From Zeugodacus cucurbitae (taxonomy: Eukaryota; Arthropoda; Insecta; Diptera; Tephritidae), in contig NC_071671.1 in assembly GCF_028554725.1 (NCBI RefSeq), forward strand, positions 20,087,501 through 20,151,500: 64,000 bases of DNA, given 5' to 3'. Made by a program: the position numbers and the translations under genes. A model generated the notes under the pieces. That model was not told the DNA's origin. It ran no database searches and saw nothing but the letters and a program-made list of their open reading frames with translations. Shown here piece after piece: positions 12,151 to 23,087 of this stretch. How positions within the stretch are numbered: the first letter of the stretch is position 1; every line of letters starts with the position of its first letter.

Positions 12151-15100
12151 TTACGGGGTATAGTTCCCTATGATTTCAGTGACCCAAGGCATGTATTTCA
12201 TTAAATTTGCATACGCCGCCGCACTCACATTTCTATGTCCGCAATTCTCCATTCCTAATGAAACAATACCGAATTGTACTTCACGTCTGATTATGTAGCT
12301 GTTGATTAACTTAAAGGGTACAAGGGCAAACAGCGGGCCACCCGAATCCCCTGCACAGGTATCGATTCTATTCTCACCGCCAGCGCATATATGGTCATGG
12401 GTTATGTTTACGCCGAATCGGGAGAAAGCCCTCTGACAAACATCACGTGCTTGATGAGGAATTTTGGCATGTTGCAAAACATTACTACTTTTATCTTCTG
12501 AAAAACAAAAGAAATATATACATATACATCAATATTTTACTTTCAAAAATTAAAAATAAACTTACGACGTTCGGTATATCCCCAGCCGGCAATGGTATAT
12601 TGTCGTATTTTATTGCTGTGATCGTAGACGAGCTGCGAAATGGGTAGACAAATAGGTTTAATATGCACTGAAATTATGAAAACAAGTCCACCGTTATTTT
12701 AACTATTAAAATATAATATAATTTATAGCGAATCTACCTTGAGTTATCACCTCAGTTTTCAATTTTAGTAAAGCCACATCATGTGTATCTATTGGTTTTA
12801 AATAATTGGGATGCTTGAAGATTTGTTCGATTTCGTATTCTTCCGTTTTCGGCAGACAGTGGCTTTTCGAATTAGTACAGTCCACTTCAGTTGAAGTATC
12901 ATGTTCCCCCAGGCGTACACTAAATCTATAAGGAATATTAAAAGTTGCAATAAAATCAATAAAAAACAAGTAAGGAAGGGCTAAGATCGGGTGTAACCGA
13001 ACATTTTATACTCTCGCAATTTATTTATTTAACTTTATTTATATTATATAATACACAATTTGACCCACATATTCGTCATATATATTGTATAAAGTCCATT
13101 GAAAGTTGGAAACCCTAATATTAGGTTAGAAGCACCGAGGTCCTCATGTTCGATATATGGGGCCTTGAAAACACATGGTCCGATTTTGGCGATTTTTAGA
13201 ATGGGGCTGTCACACTATAAACGTAGTATTTGTGCAAAGTTCTGCACCGATATCTTCACTAGTACTTACTTTATATATTGTAAAGTAAACAATGCAGATC
13301 GTCTTCAAAGTTCTGGTATGTAGGAAGTAGGCGTGGTTGTGAAGCGATTTGGCCAATTTTCACAACATATTATTCGGAGGTAAGGAAACTATTACAAACC
13401 AAGTTTCATTGAAATCGGTCGAGTAGTTCCTGAGATATGGTTTTTGACCCATAAGTGGGCGATGCCACGCCCATTTTGCATTTTGTAAAAAATCGAGTGC
13501 AGCTTCTATCTGCCATTCCTTATGTGAAATTCAGTGGTTCTGGCGTTTTTCGTTATTGAGTTAACTCACTTTTAGTAAGTTTCAACCTAACCTTTGTATG
13601 GGAGATGGTCGTGGTTATTATCCCATTTCAACTATTTTCATGGTGTGTGGTGGGGTACGTAAGAGAATTATATAGCTTCATTGGTTTGCGAAATATATAC
13701 AAATAACCGATTTGGGGGCGGGGCCACGCCCACTTCTCCAAAAAAATTACATCCAAATATGCCCCTTCCTAGTGCGATCCTTTATTCCAAATTTTACTGT
13801 TATAACTTTATTTATGGCGTAGTTATGACACTTTATGTGTTTTTGGCTTTCGCCATTTTGTGGGCGTGGCAGTGGACCGATTTAGCTCATTTTCGATTTA
13901 GCCCTCTCATGGTCCCAAGGAAAATGTGTTCCAAGTTTCATTAAGATATCTCAATTTTTACTCAAGTTATCGCTTGCACGGACGGAGGGACGGACGGACG
14001 GACAGACGGACGGACAGACATCCGGATTTCAACTCCACTCGTCATCCTGATCATTTATATATATGTAACCTCATATCTAACTCTTTTATTTCTTGGTGAC
14101 ACAAACAACCGTTATGTGAACAAAACTATTATACTCTGTGCAACAGGTTGCGAGAGTATAAAAAAAACTGATTTTGACTTGCATACCATACTCGAGCGAT
14201 ACTTACAAGTCTGGTCTTATACAATGCGCGGCCGTCAGCACGAATCTAGATGTTATCAATGTACCACCGCATAAGAATTGATGACCAACCCTGTTATATT
14301 TCAATAATGCCATAAATGGATATTGGCCAAGCATTACTGCCTTTCCATTGGATACACGATCCCCTGATAGTCGATTACACTCTACTTCGTTGAGTATTTC
14401 CAAGCCTTTAGGATGTAATTGTGTTATATAATTGGTGTCAGGAAAGTAGTAATTGGTACGATTGCAGCAAAGGTGTAGACCCTGTAATAAAATTCAGTTT
14501 ACTTTGTAAGTCTTTACCATAGTTAAATCGAATCTATCTTGAACTAGTTCAAACAAAATATTTCATATCAAATTACTGTATAAATGCATTAAATACTCAG
14601 TATTTACAGTACAGTTAAAATTGCATTGCGCGAACTTTCATAATAATTTCAAACACTCATCCTGAGACTTACTAAGTATTTAATAATGATAGAGACAAGA
14701 CATGCAACGCGATAACCAAAATGAAATACCCGGAAATTCGAGAAAACTAACAAACATTAACAATATCATGAACAACGTGGGTATTTTGAAAAAAAAAAGC
14801 CGTTAGCCATTCTTTAAGTTTAAGATGTCGTTGGAAGTCTTCATACACTAAACTACTATTAAACAGGGTGGCAAAGTCCTTGACATAAATTTACTTTTCT
14901 TCATTATTAACCAAAAATAGCAGAGGCATATGACTTTGAAATCAATAACTTGAGTATTATCATATATTAAGCTTGCATTGAAGTTCGTTTCAAATTGTAA
15001 ATGTATGTACATATATTCATTTATATTATATACTCACATCATTTCCGCAAAGCATTCTTTTAACGTCATCTGCATCATGTACATTATTTTGTATTCTCCA

Positions 15101-15364
15101 ATTTGTTAGATTAGCACATTCCTTATAATATAGACAAACTCCCGGAGAACCATTTGGTGCATGACAAGGTTCAACTACCTCCTCATTTTGGAAATTATAG
15201 CGCACAGTATCGACAGCATTTGACAACATGAATACTTGCAGCATTATTAGCAGCGTAGAACTGTGCGAATTTAGAAAAAAATTTATGTATATAATTGCTT
15301 CGTAATAAAGAAAAATAAATTGAATTACTACTTACCAGGAAAAAGTAATTATTTGGTGCCTCAT
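12151..15364 (-). CDS. Grass-like CLIP-domain serine protease, paralogue A
   Basis: Six exons in coding order: 15364-15336, 15260-15038, 14481-14207, 12925-12738, 12667-12566, 12497-12151; 387 residues with one intact frame. Residues 1-25 form a signal peptide (start MRHQIITFSCSTLLIMLQ). A CLIP domain follows with six cysteines spaced C-x9-C-x5-C-x22-C-x7-CC. The activation site is GDR126|VSNGK, as in Drosophila Grass, which also has RVSNG instead of the usual RIVGG. The catalytic triad is His170 (TAAHC), Asp225 (THDVALL) and Ser324 (GDSGGP); Asp318 predicts trypsin-like specificity. The protein should be a secreted zymogen of an immune (Toll or melanisation) cascade; which one cannot be told. 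Unusual: the PG(V/L)Y element lining the S1 pocket reads AAAY. Intron 3 carries a 1.2-kb repeat absent from B and C. Confidence 0.88.
12971..14164 (+). repeat. Dispersed repeat family D, copy 1 (full-length, in protease A intron 3)
   Basis: The copy begins TAAGGAAGGGCTAAG and ends TTGCGAGAGTATAAAA. Near the start TTTTATACTCTCGCAA (from about 13006) is the exact reverse complement of that end, so the element has 16-bp near-terminal inverted repeats. Paralogues B and C lack it at the same intron position (AATAAAAAAACTGATTTTTA), which fixes both ends. It contains blocks such as GACCCATAAGTGGGCG and GGGCGTGGC, and near the end a run of ACGG/ACAG units (13978-14020). No coding potential is evident, so it is non-autonomous. 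Other copies lie at 23088, 30702, 42052, 54176 and 55480. Confidence 0.8.
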
Positions 15365-15560
15365 TGTAAGTCTTCAACTAAGAACTGATGTGCTCTAATC
15401 GATGTCTCAATCAAAAGTGAAATGAAAGTTCGCTTCTGAGCCAATAAATAAACAATTCCATGAAAGTCTTGCTTATCTACAGAGCTTGATGAACTCCATT
15501 GAGAGTGTATGAGTAAAGAGACGAGTACTCGGCATTTATATTTTTTACCAAATATGGTGA
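15365..15560 (-). promoter_or_regulatory. Protease A upstream block shared with B and C
   Basis: The first 190 bases before the A start codon are nearly the same as before B (20502-20700), including the words ACGAGTACTCGGCATTT and TTGATGAACTCCATTGAG; C keeps only parts (GAAACGAGTACTCAGTATTT). A GATA-type word (CTTATC on +) is kept in all three. Conservation after duplication suggests the core promoter and enhancer lie here; the transcription start itself is not established. Confidence 0.5.
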
Positions 15561-16205
15561 ATAGTTGACCGTTAGTAGTATGATGTTGAGCGCCTAATTG
15601 TGTGCTTTGTTGGTACTGAGTTCGAATCTCAGTCGAAGTGTTATCGAAATGTTTGCAAAACATTTTTTAAAGCAAACGTACAATATAGAAAACAAGGACA
15701 CCAGTTTCTTGATATAATATCGCCACATTTTTCTTCAAAACAATTTAGAAACCCTAAAGTTTGTTGAATTCGATTAAGCACTAATAATACATTTGCCTTG
15801 AGGCACTTAAATACTTGAAATAATGCCTTGCAATTATTGTTTTTAGAAACATTTTCCTTCAATAAATAAATAACTCCATATCTTTTGTCGTGTATATGAA
15901 ATTAATTTTGAAATTTAAAAATGTTGATATGTTCTCTTCATATTTTTACTTATTTCCGACAGTTTTTTGATAGGTCTGTTAGCTATTAGATATTATTCGA
16001 TACATGATACACGACACAATGGACGATCAGCTCAAAAATAAACACATATTTAATGTTTTCTTTGGACATTTTACATTTAATTGTTGTAAAAAGTTAAACA
16101 ATTTGAGTAATTTTAACGAGCGAAAATGAAATTGTAGCAGCAAAATAATGAAAATAATTGAGTCGACTAAAATAATCAGCAAAATCCAGCACCAAAAAAT
16201 TAATA
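15561..16205. other. Spacer between proteases A and B
   Basis: No exon recognised. The stretch 15570-15640 is also found upstream of C (27405-27465: GTGCTTTGTTGGTACTGAG), so it is part of the old duplication unit. The rest is AT-rich unique-looking DNA. Confidence 0.5.
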
Positions 16206-16571
16206 ATTTATAATATGATGAGTGGGAACAAAGTGAGAGCTTTTTTGTGGTAAAACTTATCTTATAAAATTTTTTTGTTGATTCGCAAAATCACTGACCT
16301 AACTTGAAAATAATGTTTCTCGCTAAACCCGAAGACGCGCTTATCGCGACTGGGAAATTTTAAAATGTTAATTGTTTGTTTTGATGTTGTTGTATATATG
16401 TATGCCTGTATGTCTGCTCGTGTTATTATTTATGTGATTTTTGCAGATTAATAGCTGAGGAATAAGTACAGAAAGCAGAGTAATTTTGTATGTTTCTATA
16501 TATACTATTTTAAAATTTAAATATTTTTAAATACTTTTTCATATCAGTTACTTAGGTATATATATAAATAC
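16206..16571 (-). repeat. 3' flank of protease B, duplicated downstream of protease C
   Basis: About 360 bases immediately 3' of the B stop codon recur 3' of C (about 24650-25011), with matches such as GAGTGGGAACAAAGTGAGA, ATTCGCAAAATCACTGACCT and CGCGACTGGGAAATTTTAAA. Protease A lacks this flank. It marks the end of the B/C duplication unit, and parts would be 3' UTR. Confidence 0.75.
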
Positions 16572-16957
16572 TCATGTATTGTTGCCAATGATTTCAGTGA
16601 GCCAAGGCATATATTCCATTAAATTTGAATACGCCGCGGCGATCACATTTCTATCACCACAACCGGTCAAGCCGAACGAAACAATTCCGAATTGTACTTG
16701 ACGTCTGATTATTAAGTTGTTGAATAACTTAAAGGGTACGGTTGCAAATAGCGGGCCACCCGAATCACCTTTACATGTATCGATTCTATTCTCACCGCCA
16801 GCACAAATATGGTCGTGGGTAATGTTTACGCCGAATCGGGAGAAAGCCCTCTGACAAACATCACGTGCTTGATGAGGAATTTTTGCATGTTGTAATACAT
16901 TACTTTTTTCATCTTTTGAAAAACAAAAAACATATATTTATAGATATGATATATATA

Positions 16958-16996
<39 letters not shown>

Positions 16997-19900
16997 AAAC
17001 TTACTACTTTCGGTACGTCCCCAGCCGGCAATGGTATAATGTCGTATTGTATTGCTCTGATCATAGACGAGCTGCGAAATGGGTAGACAAATGGGTTTAA
17101 TATGCACTGAAATTATGAAAAAAAAGTCCAACGTTATTTTAACTATTAAAATATAATATAATTTATAGCGAATCTACCTTGAGTTATGACCTCAGTTTTC
17201 AATTTTAGCAACGCCACATCATGTGTAAGTCGTCGAATCGAATAATCGGGATGGCTAAAGATTTGTGCGATTTCGTATTCCCCCGTTTTTGGCAGACATA
17301 GGCGTTTTGAGTCATCACAGTCCACTGCTGTTGAAGTATCATGTTCCCCCAATCGTACTCTAAATCTATAAGGAAAATTAAAAATACCAATAAAATTAAA
17401 AAAAAGCTGATTTTTACTTGCATACCATACTCAAACGTTACTTACAAGTCCTGTGTTATACAATGTGCGGCCGTCAGCACGAATCTGGATGTTATCAATG
17501 TTCCACCGCATAAGAATTGATCACCATCCCTGTTATATTTCAATAATGCCATAAATGGATATTGGCCTAGCGTTGCTGCTTTCCCATTGGATACACGATC
17601 TCCTGATAGTCGATTACACTCTACTTCGTTGAGTATTTCCAAGCCTTTAGGATCTAATTGTGTTATATAATTGGTGTCAGGAAAATAGTAATTGGTTCGA
17701 TTACAGCAAAGGTGTACACCCTGTAATAAAATGCAATTTATTTAAGGGGTTATATACAGTTAGAATTTTCAAAAAATCGATTTTTTTTATTTAATTTTCT
17801 TAATGTACATATATTTAAGAATACACACAGAACATTTCATATCGTTCCGGTGAATATTTTCAAAGTTACAAGCAAATTAAAAATTTGAAAAAGCGTTTCA
17901 GAGTGCTTGGAAGTACAAGGTCCAAACTTAAAACGCGGTGACCAACATTACTCGAAAACGGCTAGACCGATTAGTCTCAAATTTTAACACGACCTTCTTA
18001 AATATATTTTTTAGTAATTAATCGAAGATTTTTTCTCTCCGATAAATATTTTTTTTTTATAAACAATTTAAGGCCGAAATTTCGGTGAAGAATCGATTTT
18101 TCTTTTGAGAAACCGCCATTTTGTCAAAAAATTTTATTTTGCTTATTCCTTTGTTTAATTACTAGATTTAACATTATTTTAACGAAATCTGTTTGGTTTT
18201 TTAATTTCGGATGATCCAGTTCCGTGATATAGTGGTCACCGCAAAACGTCTTTTTTGAGAGGAACTCCTGGAAATCAGTTGTAGCTCTTTTTCAAATAAA
18301 CATTTTTACTAGTACTAAGTCTTAAAATACAGTTAAAAGATACCATCATATGTGTATAAATTTTTGGATCAATAAATTAAAAAGTTTTCTCAGAAAAGTT
18401 CTGGAAAATTCACTTTTTTTCGGCCGGCTGTATATAACCCCTTAAGTTAGTTTTATGGCGTCAATTTAGAACTAGCATTATGATTTCTGAAACAATGAAG
18501 ATGAGGAAGCAGTAACAAATGCAGCTTGTGTATTGAGATGTGAGGTGGCAGTTTGACGCTACAAACTAATATATTTTCTTGTCAAAAGCAATATAACCCT
18601 TTCGAGCATTGAGCAATTTCAAAAGTTTGATGATTTAATGCAAAAGCTGTGTTCAATTTTTTTAATTTGATTTAATTGGCTACTTATAGGTTAATATATT
18701 AAGAATGGAAATCAAAACAGTTAACAACAATCTTTACCGTTTCTCTTATATTTTTTTTTTTAACATAGTGCATTAACTTCTTGATAATTTGTGAACGGAA
18801 ATTTGCAAACGTTAGAATCGATTCAATTATTATAATAATTTACTGTAATAGAAAAATTAGTACGCATTTTTGTTCGAAAACTATTGAATAATATTTGTTG
18901 AAAAGTAAGTTTGTTTTTAGTCGTTTGTGTATTAAGTGAGGATTTGTTTTTGAATCTTACAAGTTGTCTGTGCGCAACGTTGGGCCATAGTAGCAATAAA
19001 AATTGTTGTTTTCAGATATGCGTTCAAAAGAGAAAGACGTATCTTAAAGTGAACAATTTTTTGCAGTTTGATGGGAATGTTTCGAGTGATGAAGACAGTG
19101 GAGATGTTTCACCGATGTTAGGGACATTGTTGAAAGCGCAGAGAGCATTGAAATAGGACTTTTGGAAGAAACTGGTGAATAGATACTATGATTCGCTACA
19201 ATGGAAGAACAGCAATAACATAATAGCATTGAAAAAAAGTACCTTAATTCTCTAAGATAATGTCAATCAAAAGCATTTGAAATTACAGATAGTTTTGGTG
19301 ACTGGTGAAAATTCTAAAAATTATTTGGAGATTCCTAGGCCTGCTGTTGTCACATTCTATAATAAACACAAAGAAGTGGTATATGAGACAATTTGACCGT
19401 TTAACTCGTGCATATTTTATTGCAATAATTTGAGTGTACTTTAACCAAAACTAAAGCACACTCCACACACTAAACTGTAATTTGATGACGCGAATTCTCT
19501 TATAACTTCTATTGCTAGATTCCTCGAGGCAACCAACAGAAAAGTAGGTCGCGCCTCATCAGCAACATTAATATAATCTCCAATTGATTGATCCTAGGAA
19601 CTCAACAAGCAGTCTACAAGTTTGTTTCTACACATGCCAATGCGAAACACTACGATCAAAATGGGTACTGGGTTGTGTTTGGTGAAAAAGGACGTTGTAG
19701 ACCCAAACTGGGACTCCATTGACTCAAATGTGGTGTTCGTCTTTGCTGCAAAAACAAAAAAACTATTTTTTTTTAATTTTCCACACATAAATTATAATAC
19801 TTTAAAGTTTCTTCGTACATATAACAACAACCATTCATAAAATCATTTAAGTAAAGCATTTTTTCATGACATGGAAATCTTCGTTTTATGATTTTTGCAT

Positions 19901-20501
19901 ACCACCATGGTCCATGGCCCTTGTAGCGCCCATAATAAAAGGGGTGGCAATTTTGTTTGTAACCTTTTTTTGGCATTCTTTAATGGTCCCAATGGTTAAA
20001 ACAAGAAATGGAAGTATTGTTATAATTCTTATTTTTATCCATTATTACACGTATAACAGATGTCGCGCCACTTTAAAATCAATAAATTGAGAACCAATGA
20101 ATAAAATACCGTGGCAATATTTAAAGTTAGTACTCTAATGCAAGTAAGTTCTTAATATGTAGAATTATACTCACACCATTTCCGCAAAGCATTTTTTCAA
20201 CGTCATCTGCATCATGTATATTATTTTGTATTCTCCAATTTGTTAGATTAGCACATTCCTTATAATATAGACAAACTCCCTGTGAACCATTTGGTGCATG
20301 ACAAGGTAGTTGAACCTCCTCATTTCGGAAATTATTGCGCGCAGTATAGGCAGCATTTGACAACATGAATACTTGCAGCATTATTAGCAGCGTAGAACTG
20401 TGCGAATTTAGAAAAACATTTATGTATATAATTGCTTCGTAATAATTAAAAATAAATTGAATTACTACTTACCAGGAAAAATTAATTATTTGGTGCCTCA
20501 T
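16572..20501 (-). CDS. Grass-like CLIP-domain serine protease, paralogue B
   Basis: Exons in coding order: 20501-20473, 20397-20175, 17720-17446, 17365-17178, 17106-17005, 16912-16572; 1158 bases, 385 residues, one frame. Same plan as A: signal peptide (MRHQIINFSC start), six-Cys CLIP domain, GDR|VSNGK activation site, TAAHC histidine, THDVALL aspartate and CKGDSGGP serine with Asp at the S1 position. The last exon must use the acceptor CAAAAG|ATG, because the upstream CAG used by A has changed to CAA; the frame is kept with one codon fewer. The S1 wall reads AAAY where most family members have PGxY. The first half of the last exon is almost identical to A, while its end and the 3' flank match C, so B looks like a mosaic. 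Intron 2 (2.4 kb) is enlarged by two TTAA-type elements. Confidence 0.86.
16962..16992. repeat. (TA)n microsatellite in last intron of protease B
   Basis: An uninterrupted TA run of about 31 bases. The same intron of C has a shorter run (about 25404-25421), so the array expanded or shrank after duplication. Confidence 0.9.
17746..18441. mobile_element. TTAA-flanked MITE in intron 2 of protease B
   Basis: The element is bounded by TTAA at 17742-17745 and 18442-18445. Its ends are inverted: GGGGTTATATACAG on the left and CTGTATATAACCCC on the right (14 bp). At 696 bases it has no transposase frame. TTAA duplication is the hallmark of piggyBac-type integration. It sits at the same TTAA as a different element in paralogue C. 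Confidence 0.85.
18597..19995 (+). pseudogene. Decayed piggyBac-like transposon in intron 2 of protease B
   Basis: The left end CCCTTTCGAGC follows ATAA (a changed TTAA), and the right side stops at TTAA 19996-19999, though without a matching inverted end. Coding remnants on + include an acidic FDGNVSSDEDSGDVSP stretch (about 19067-19120) and, near 19660-19780, a broken Cys-rich tail (GRCRPK, then LKCGVRLCCKNKK) like the C-terminal zinc-binding region of piggyBac transposases. Both outer parts match the 508-bp MITE at 49970, which looks like an internal-deletion derivative of this family. No intact frame survives. Confidence 0.6.
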
Positions 20502-20700
20502 TGTGAGTCTTCAACTAAGAACTGATGTGCTCTGATCGATGTCGCGGTTAAAAGTGAAATGAAAGCGTAACGTCCAAGCCATAAAATAAACAATTCCATG
20601 AAAGTCTTGCTTATCTACAGAGCTTGATGAACTCCATTGAGAGTGTATGATTAAAGAGACGAGTACTCGGCATTTCTTTTTTATACGAAATACGAAGACT
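20502..20700 (-). promoter_or_regulatory. Protease B upstream block
   Basis: Counterpart of 15365-15560 in A, almost base for base (for example GAGCTTGATGAACTCCATTG and ACGAGTACTCGGCATTTC). Presumed promoter-proximal region of B. Confidence 0.5.
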
Positions 20701-20840
20701 AGTTGAATTCAATTATTTCGATTTCAATTTATTCGATTTTTCTAAAGCACTAATAATGCATTTGCCTTGAAGCACTAGTTTCTTGGCATAACGCATTGCT
20801 ATTATTAATTTTAGATATAGTTTCCTTCAAAAAATAAATA

Positions 20841-21427
20841 CAGTGGAACTTCCATAACTCGAATATCTTCATAACTCGAACACTTGAATTGGCAATAGCG
20901 TTTAGAAGCCAAATTTCATACAAATTTCCTTCCCTAATTCGAATTTCTATAATTCGAACTCTGAAGTGGCAATAGAAGGCAACTTTTATATAAATTTCCT
21001 TCCATAAATCGAACATTTCGAACAGGGCATAAAAAAATTAAAAATTTTACTATAGAGACAGAATTTTAAAATAGTCCCTATATATCGTAAGGAGGCGAAC
21101 AAAAAATATGATATTACACTTATGGATTGCATAAATCATGTAACAAAAGCATGGTATACAGTTCTCAAGAGTCAAACAAAAGCAACAAAATGCAACAAAT
21201 AAAATTACAGAATACAATATTATAATATTTAAAAAATATATATTTTTTAAAAAAACGTTATGCGAAGTATATAATTAAAACTGTGTATAAATCTATATTT
21301 TAATTTATTATTTAAATCTATAATTTTTTCAAAAATGTATGTTTTATTGAAAATTTCTATAACTCGAGTTAGAGAGACACTAGCCGTTTTTTGTGGATTA
21401 TGGTGATTCGAGTTAGAGAAGTTCCAA
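20841..21427. mobile_element. pogo/Tigger-like non-autonomous element
   Basis: The left end TA|CAGTGGAACTTCCATAACTC and the right end GATTCGAGTTAGAGAAGTTCCA|ATA are inverted copies of the AACTCGAA-type termini typical of pogo/Tigger elements. Inside, AACTCGAA or AATTCGAA words recur several times in the first 170 bases. The A locus (about 15855-15905) has the joined flanks (AAATAAATAACTCCATATCTTTTG) without the element, giving an empty site. Confidence 0.65.
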
Positions 21428-21459
21428 TATCTTTTGCCGGGTATATGAAATTCATTTCG

Positions 21460-23085
21460 AATGGCAGTGAGAGTACAACACCAGGAGCTGGCGAACCCGA
21501 TCCCCCAATCGATGACGATGGAACAGATGTTTCATTACCCGACCATGAAGAAATTCGAATAGCAATTACCCGCTTGAAGATCAACAAAGCAGCGGGGGCC
21601 GATAGATTACCGGCAGAACTATTCAAATACGGCGGCGAAGAACTGATAAGGTGCATGCATCAGCTTCTTTGCAGAATATGGTCGGAAGAAAGCATGCCCG
21701 ACGATTGGAATCTCCGTGTACTCTGCCCAATCCACAAAAAGGGAGATCCCACAATCTGCGCCAATTACCGTGGGATCAGCCTCCTAAATATCGCATACAA
21801 GGTTCTATCGAGCGTACTGTGTGAAAGACTAAAGCCCACCGTCAACAAACTGATTGGACCTTATCAGTGTGGCTTTAGACCTGGAAAATCGACAACTGAC
21901 CAGATATTCACCATGCGCCAAATTTTGGAGAAGACCCGTGAAAAGAGGATCGACACACACCACCTTTTTGTCGATTTTAAAGCTGCTTTCGACAGCACGA
22001 AAAGGAGCTGCCTTTACGCCGCGATGTCTGAATTTGGTATCCCCGCAAAACTAATACGGCTGTGTAAATTGACGCCGAGCAACACCAAAAGCTCCGTTAT
22101 GATTGGGAAGGACCTCTCCGAGGCGTTCGATACCAAACGAGGTTTCAGACAAGGTGACTCACTATCGTGCGACTTCTTTAACCTGATGCTGGAAAAAATT
22201 ATAAGGGCTGCAGAGCTAAACCGAGAAGGTACAATCTTCTACAATAGTGTACAGCTCCTGGCGTACGCCGATGATATTGATATCATCGGAAGCAACAACC
22301 GCGCCGTTTGTTCTGCTTTTTCCCGCATGGATAAGGAGGCGAAGCGAATGGGTCTGGAGGTGAATGAGGACAAGACGAAATATCTCCTGTCATCAAACAA
22401 ACAGTCGGCGCATTCGCGTCTTGGCTTCCACGTCACTGTTGACAGTCATAACTTCGAGGTCGTAGATAATTTCGTATGCCTGGGAACCAGCATCAACAAC
22501 ACGAACAATGTCAGCCTCGAAATCCAGCGCAGAATAACTCTTGCCAACAGGTGCTACTTTGGACTGAGTAGGCAATTGAACAGTAAAGTCCTCTCTCGAC
22601 GAACCAAAATCAAGCTCTACATGTCGCTTATCATTCCCGTCCTGCTCTACGGTGCAGAAGCTTGGACGATGTCAACATCAGATGAGACGACACTAGGAGT
22701 TTTCGAGAGGAAAATTTTGCGCAAGATTTATGGTCCTCAGAACATTGGCAACGGCGAATACCGCAGACGATGGAACGATGAGCTGTACGATTTATTCGAC
22801 AACATTGACATAGTTCAGCGAATAAAAAGACAGCGGCTACGCTGGCTAGGTCATGTTGTCCGAATGGACGAAAACACTCCAGCACTGAAAGTGTTCGATG
22901 CAGGACCCGCCGGAGGAAGCCGAGGAAGGGGAAGGCCTCCACTCCGTTGGAGGGACCAGGTGGAGAGCGACCTGGTTAAACTTGGGATCTCCAACTGGCG
23001 CCGAACTGCGAAGGAGAGAGAGAGGTGGCGCACTATCGTCGATTCGGCTATAACCGGCTAAACGGTTGCAACGCCAATCACATAC
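21460..23085 (+). mobile_element. RTE-like non-LTR retrotransposon, 5'-truncated, with intact reverse transcriptase frame
   Basis: The open frame runs to TAA at 23059-23061. Reverse transcriptase motifs are clear: the finger region (KKGDPTICANYRGISLLNI), motif A (FVDFKAAFDS), GFRQGDSLS, and the catalytic LAYADDIDIIG near residue 290. The C-terminal part (IPVLLYGAEAWT, RLRWLGHVVRMDE, GRGRPPLRWRDQVESDL) is typical of insect RTE-type elements. The N-terminal AP endonuclease is missing. The first about 23 codons of the open frame (21391-21459) come from the adjoining pogo-like end and protease flank, because AAATTCATTTCGAA matches locus A; the real element begins near 21460. Clade assignment (RTE versus a relative) is by motif impression. 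Confidence 0.8.
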
Positions 23086-23087
23086 AT

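Noticed and set aside
13099..13944. Plus-strand frames inside family D copy 1
   Set aside because: The same positions are broken in the other family copies, so they are not conserved coding sequence.
15605..15645. Box B-like word GAGTTCGAATCTC suggesting a tRNA or SINE
   Set aside because: The counterpart near locus C lacks it (GAGTTCAAACGGC) and no box A precedes it.
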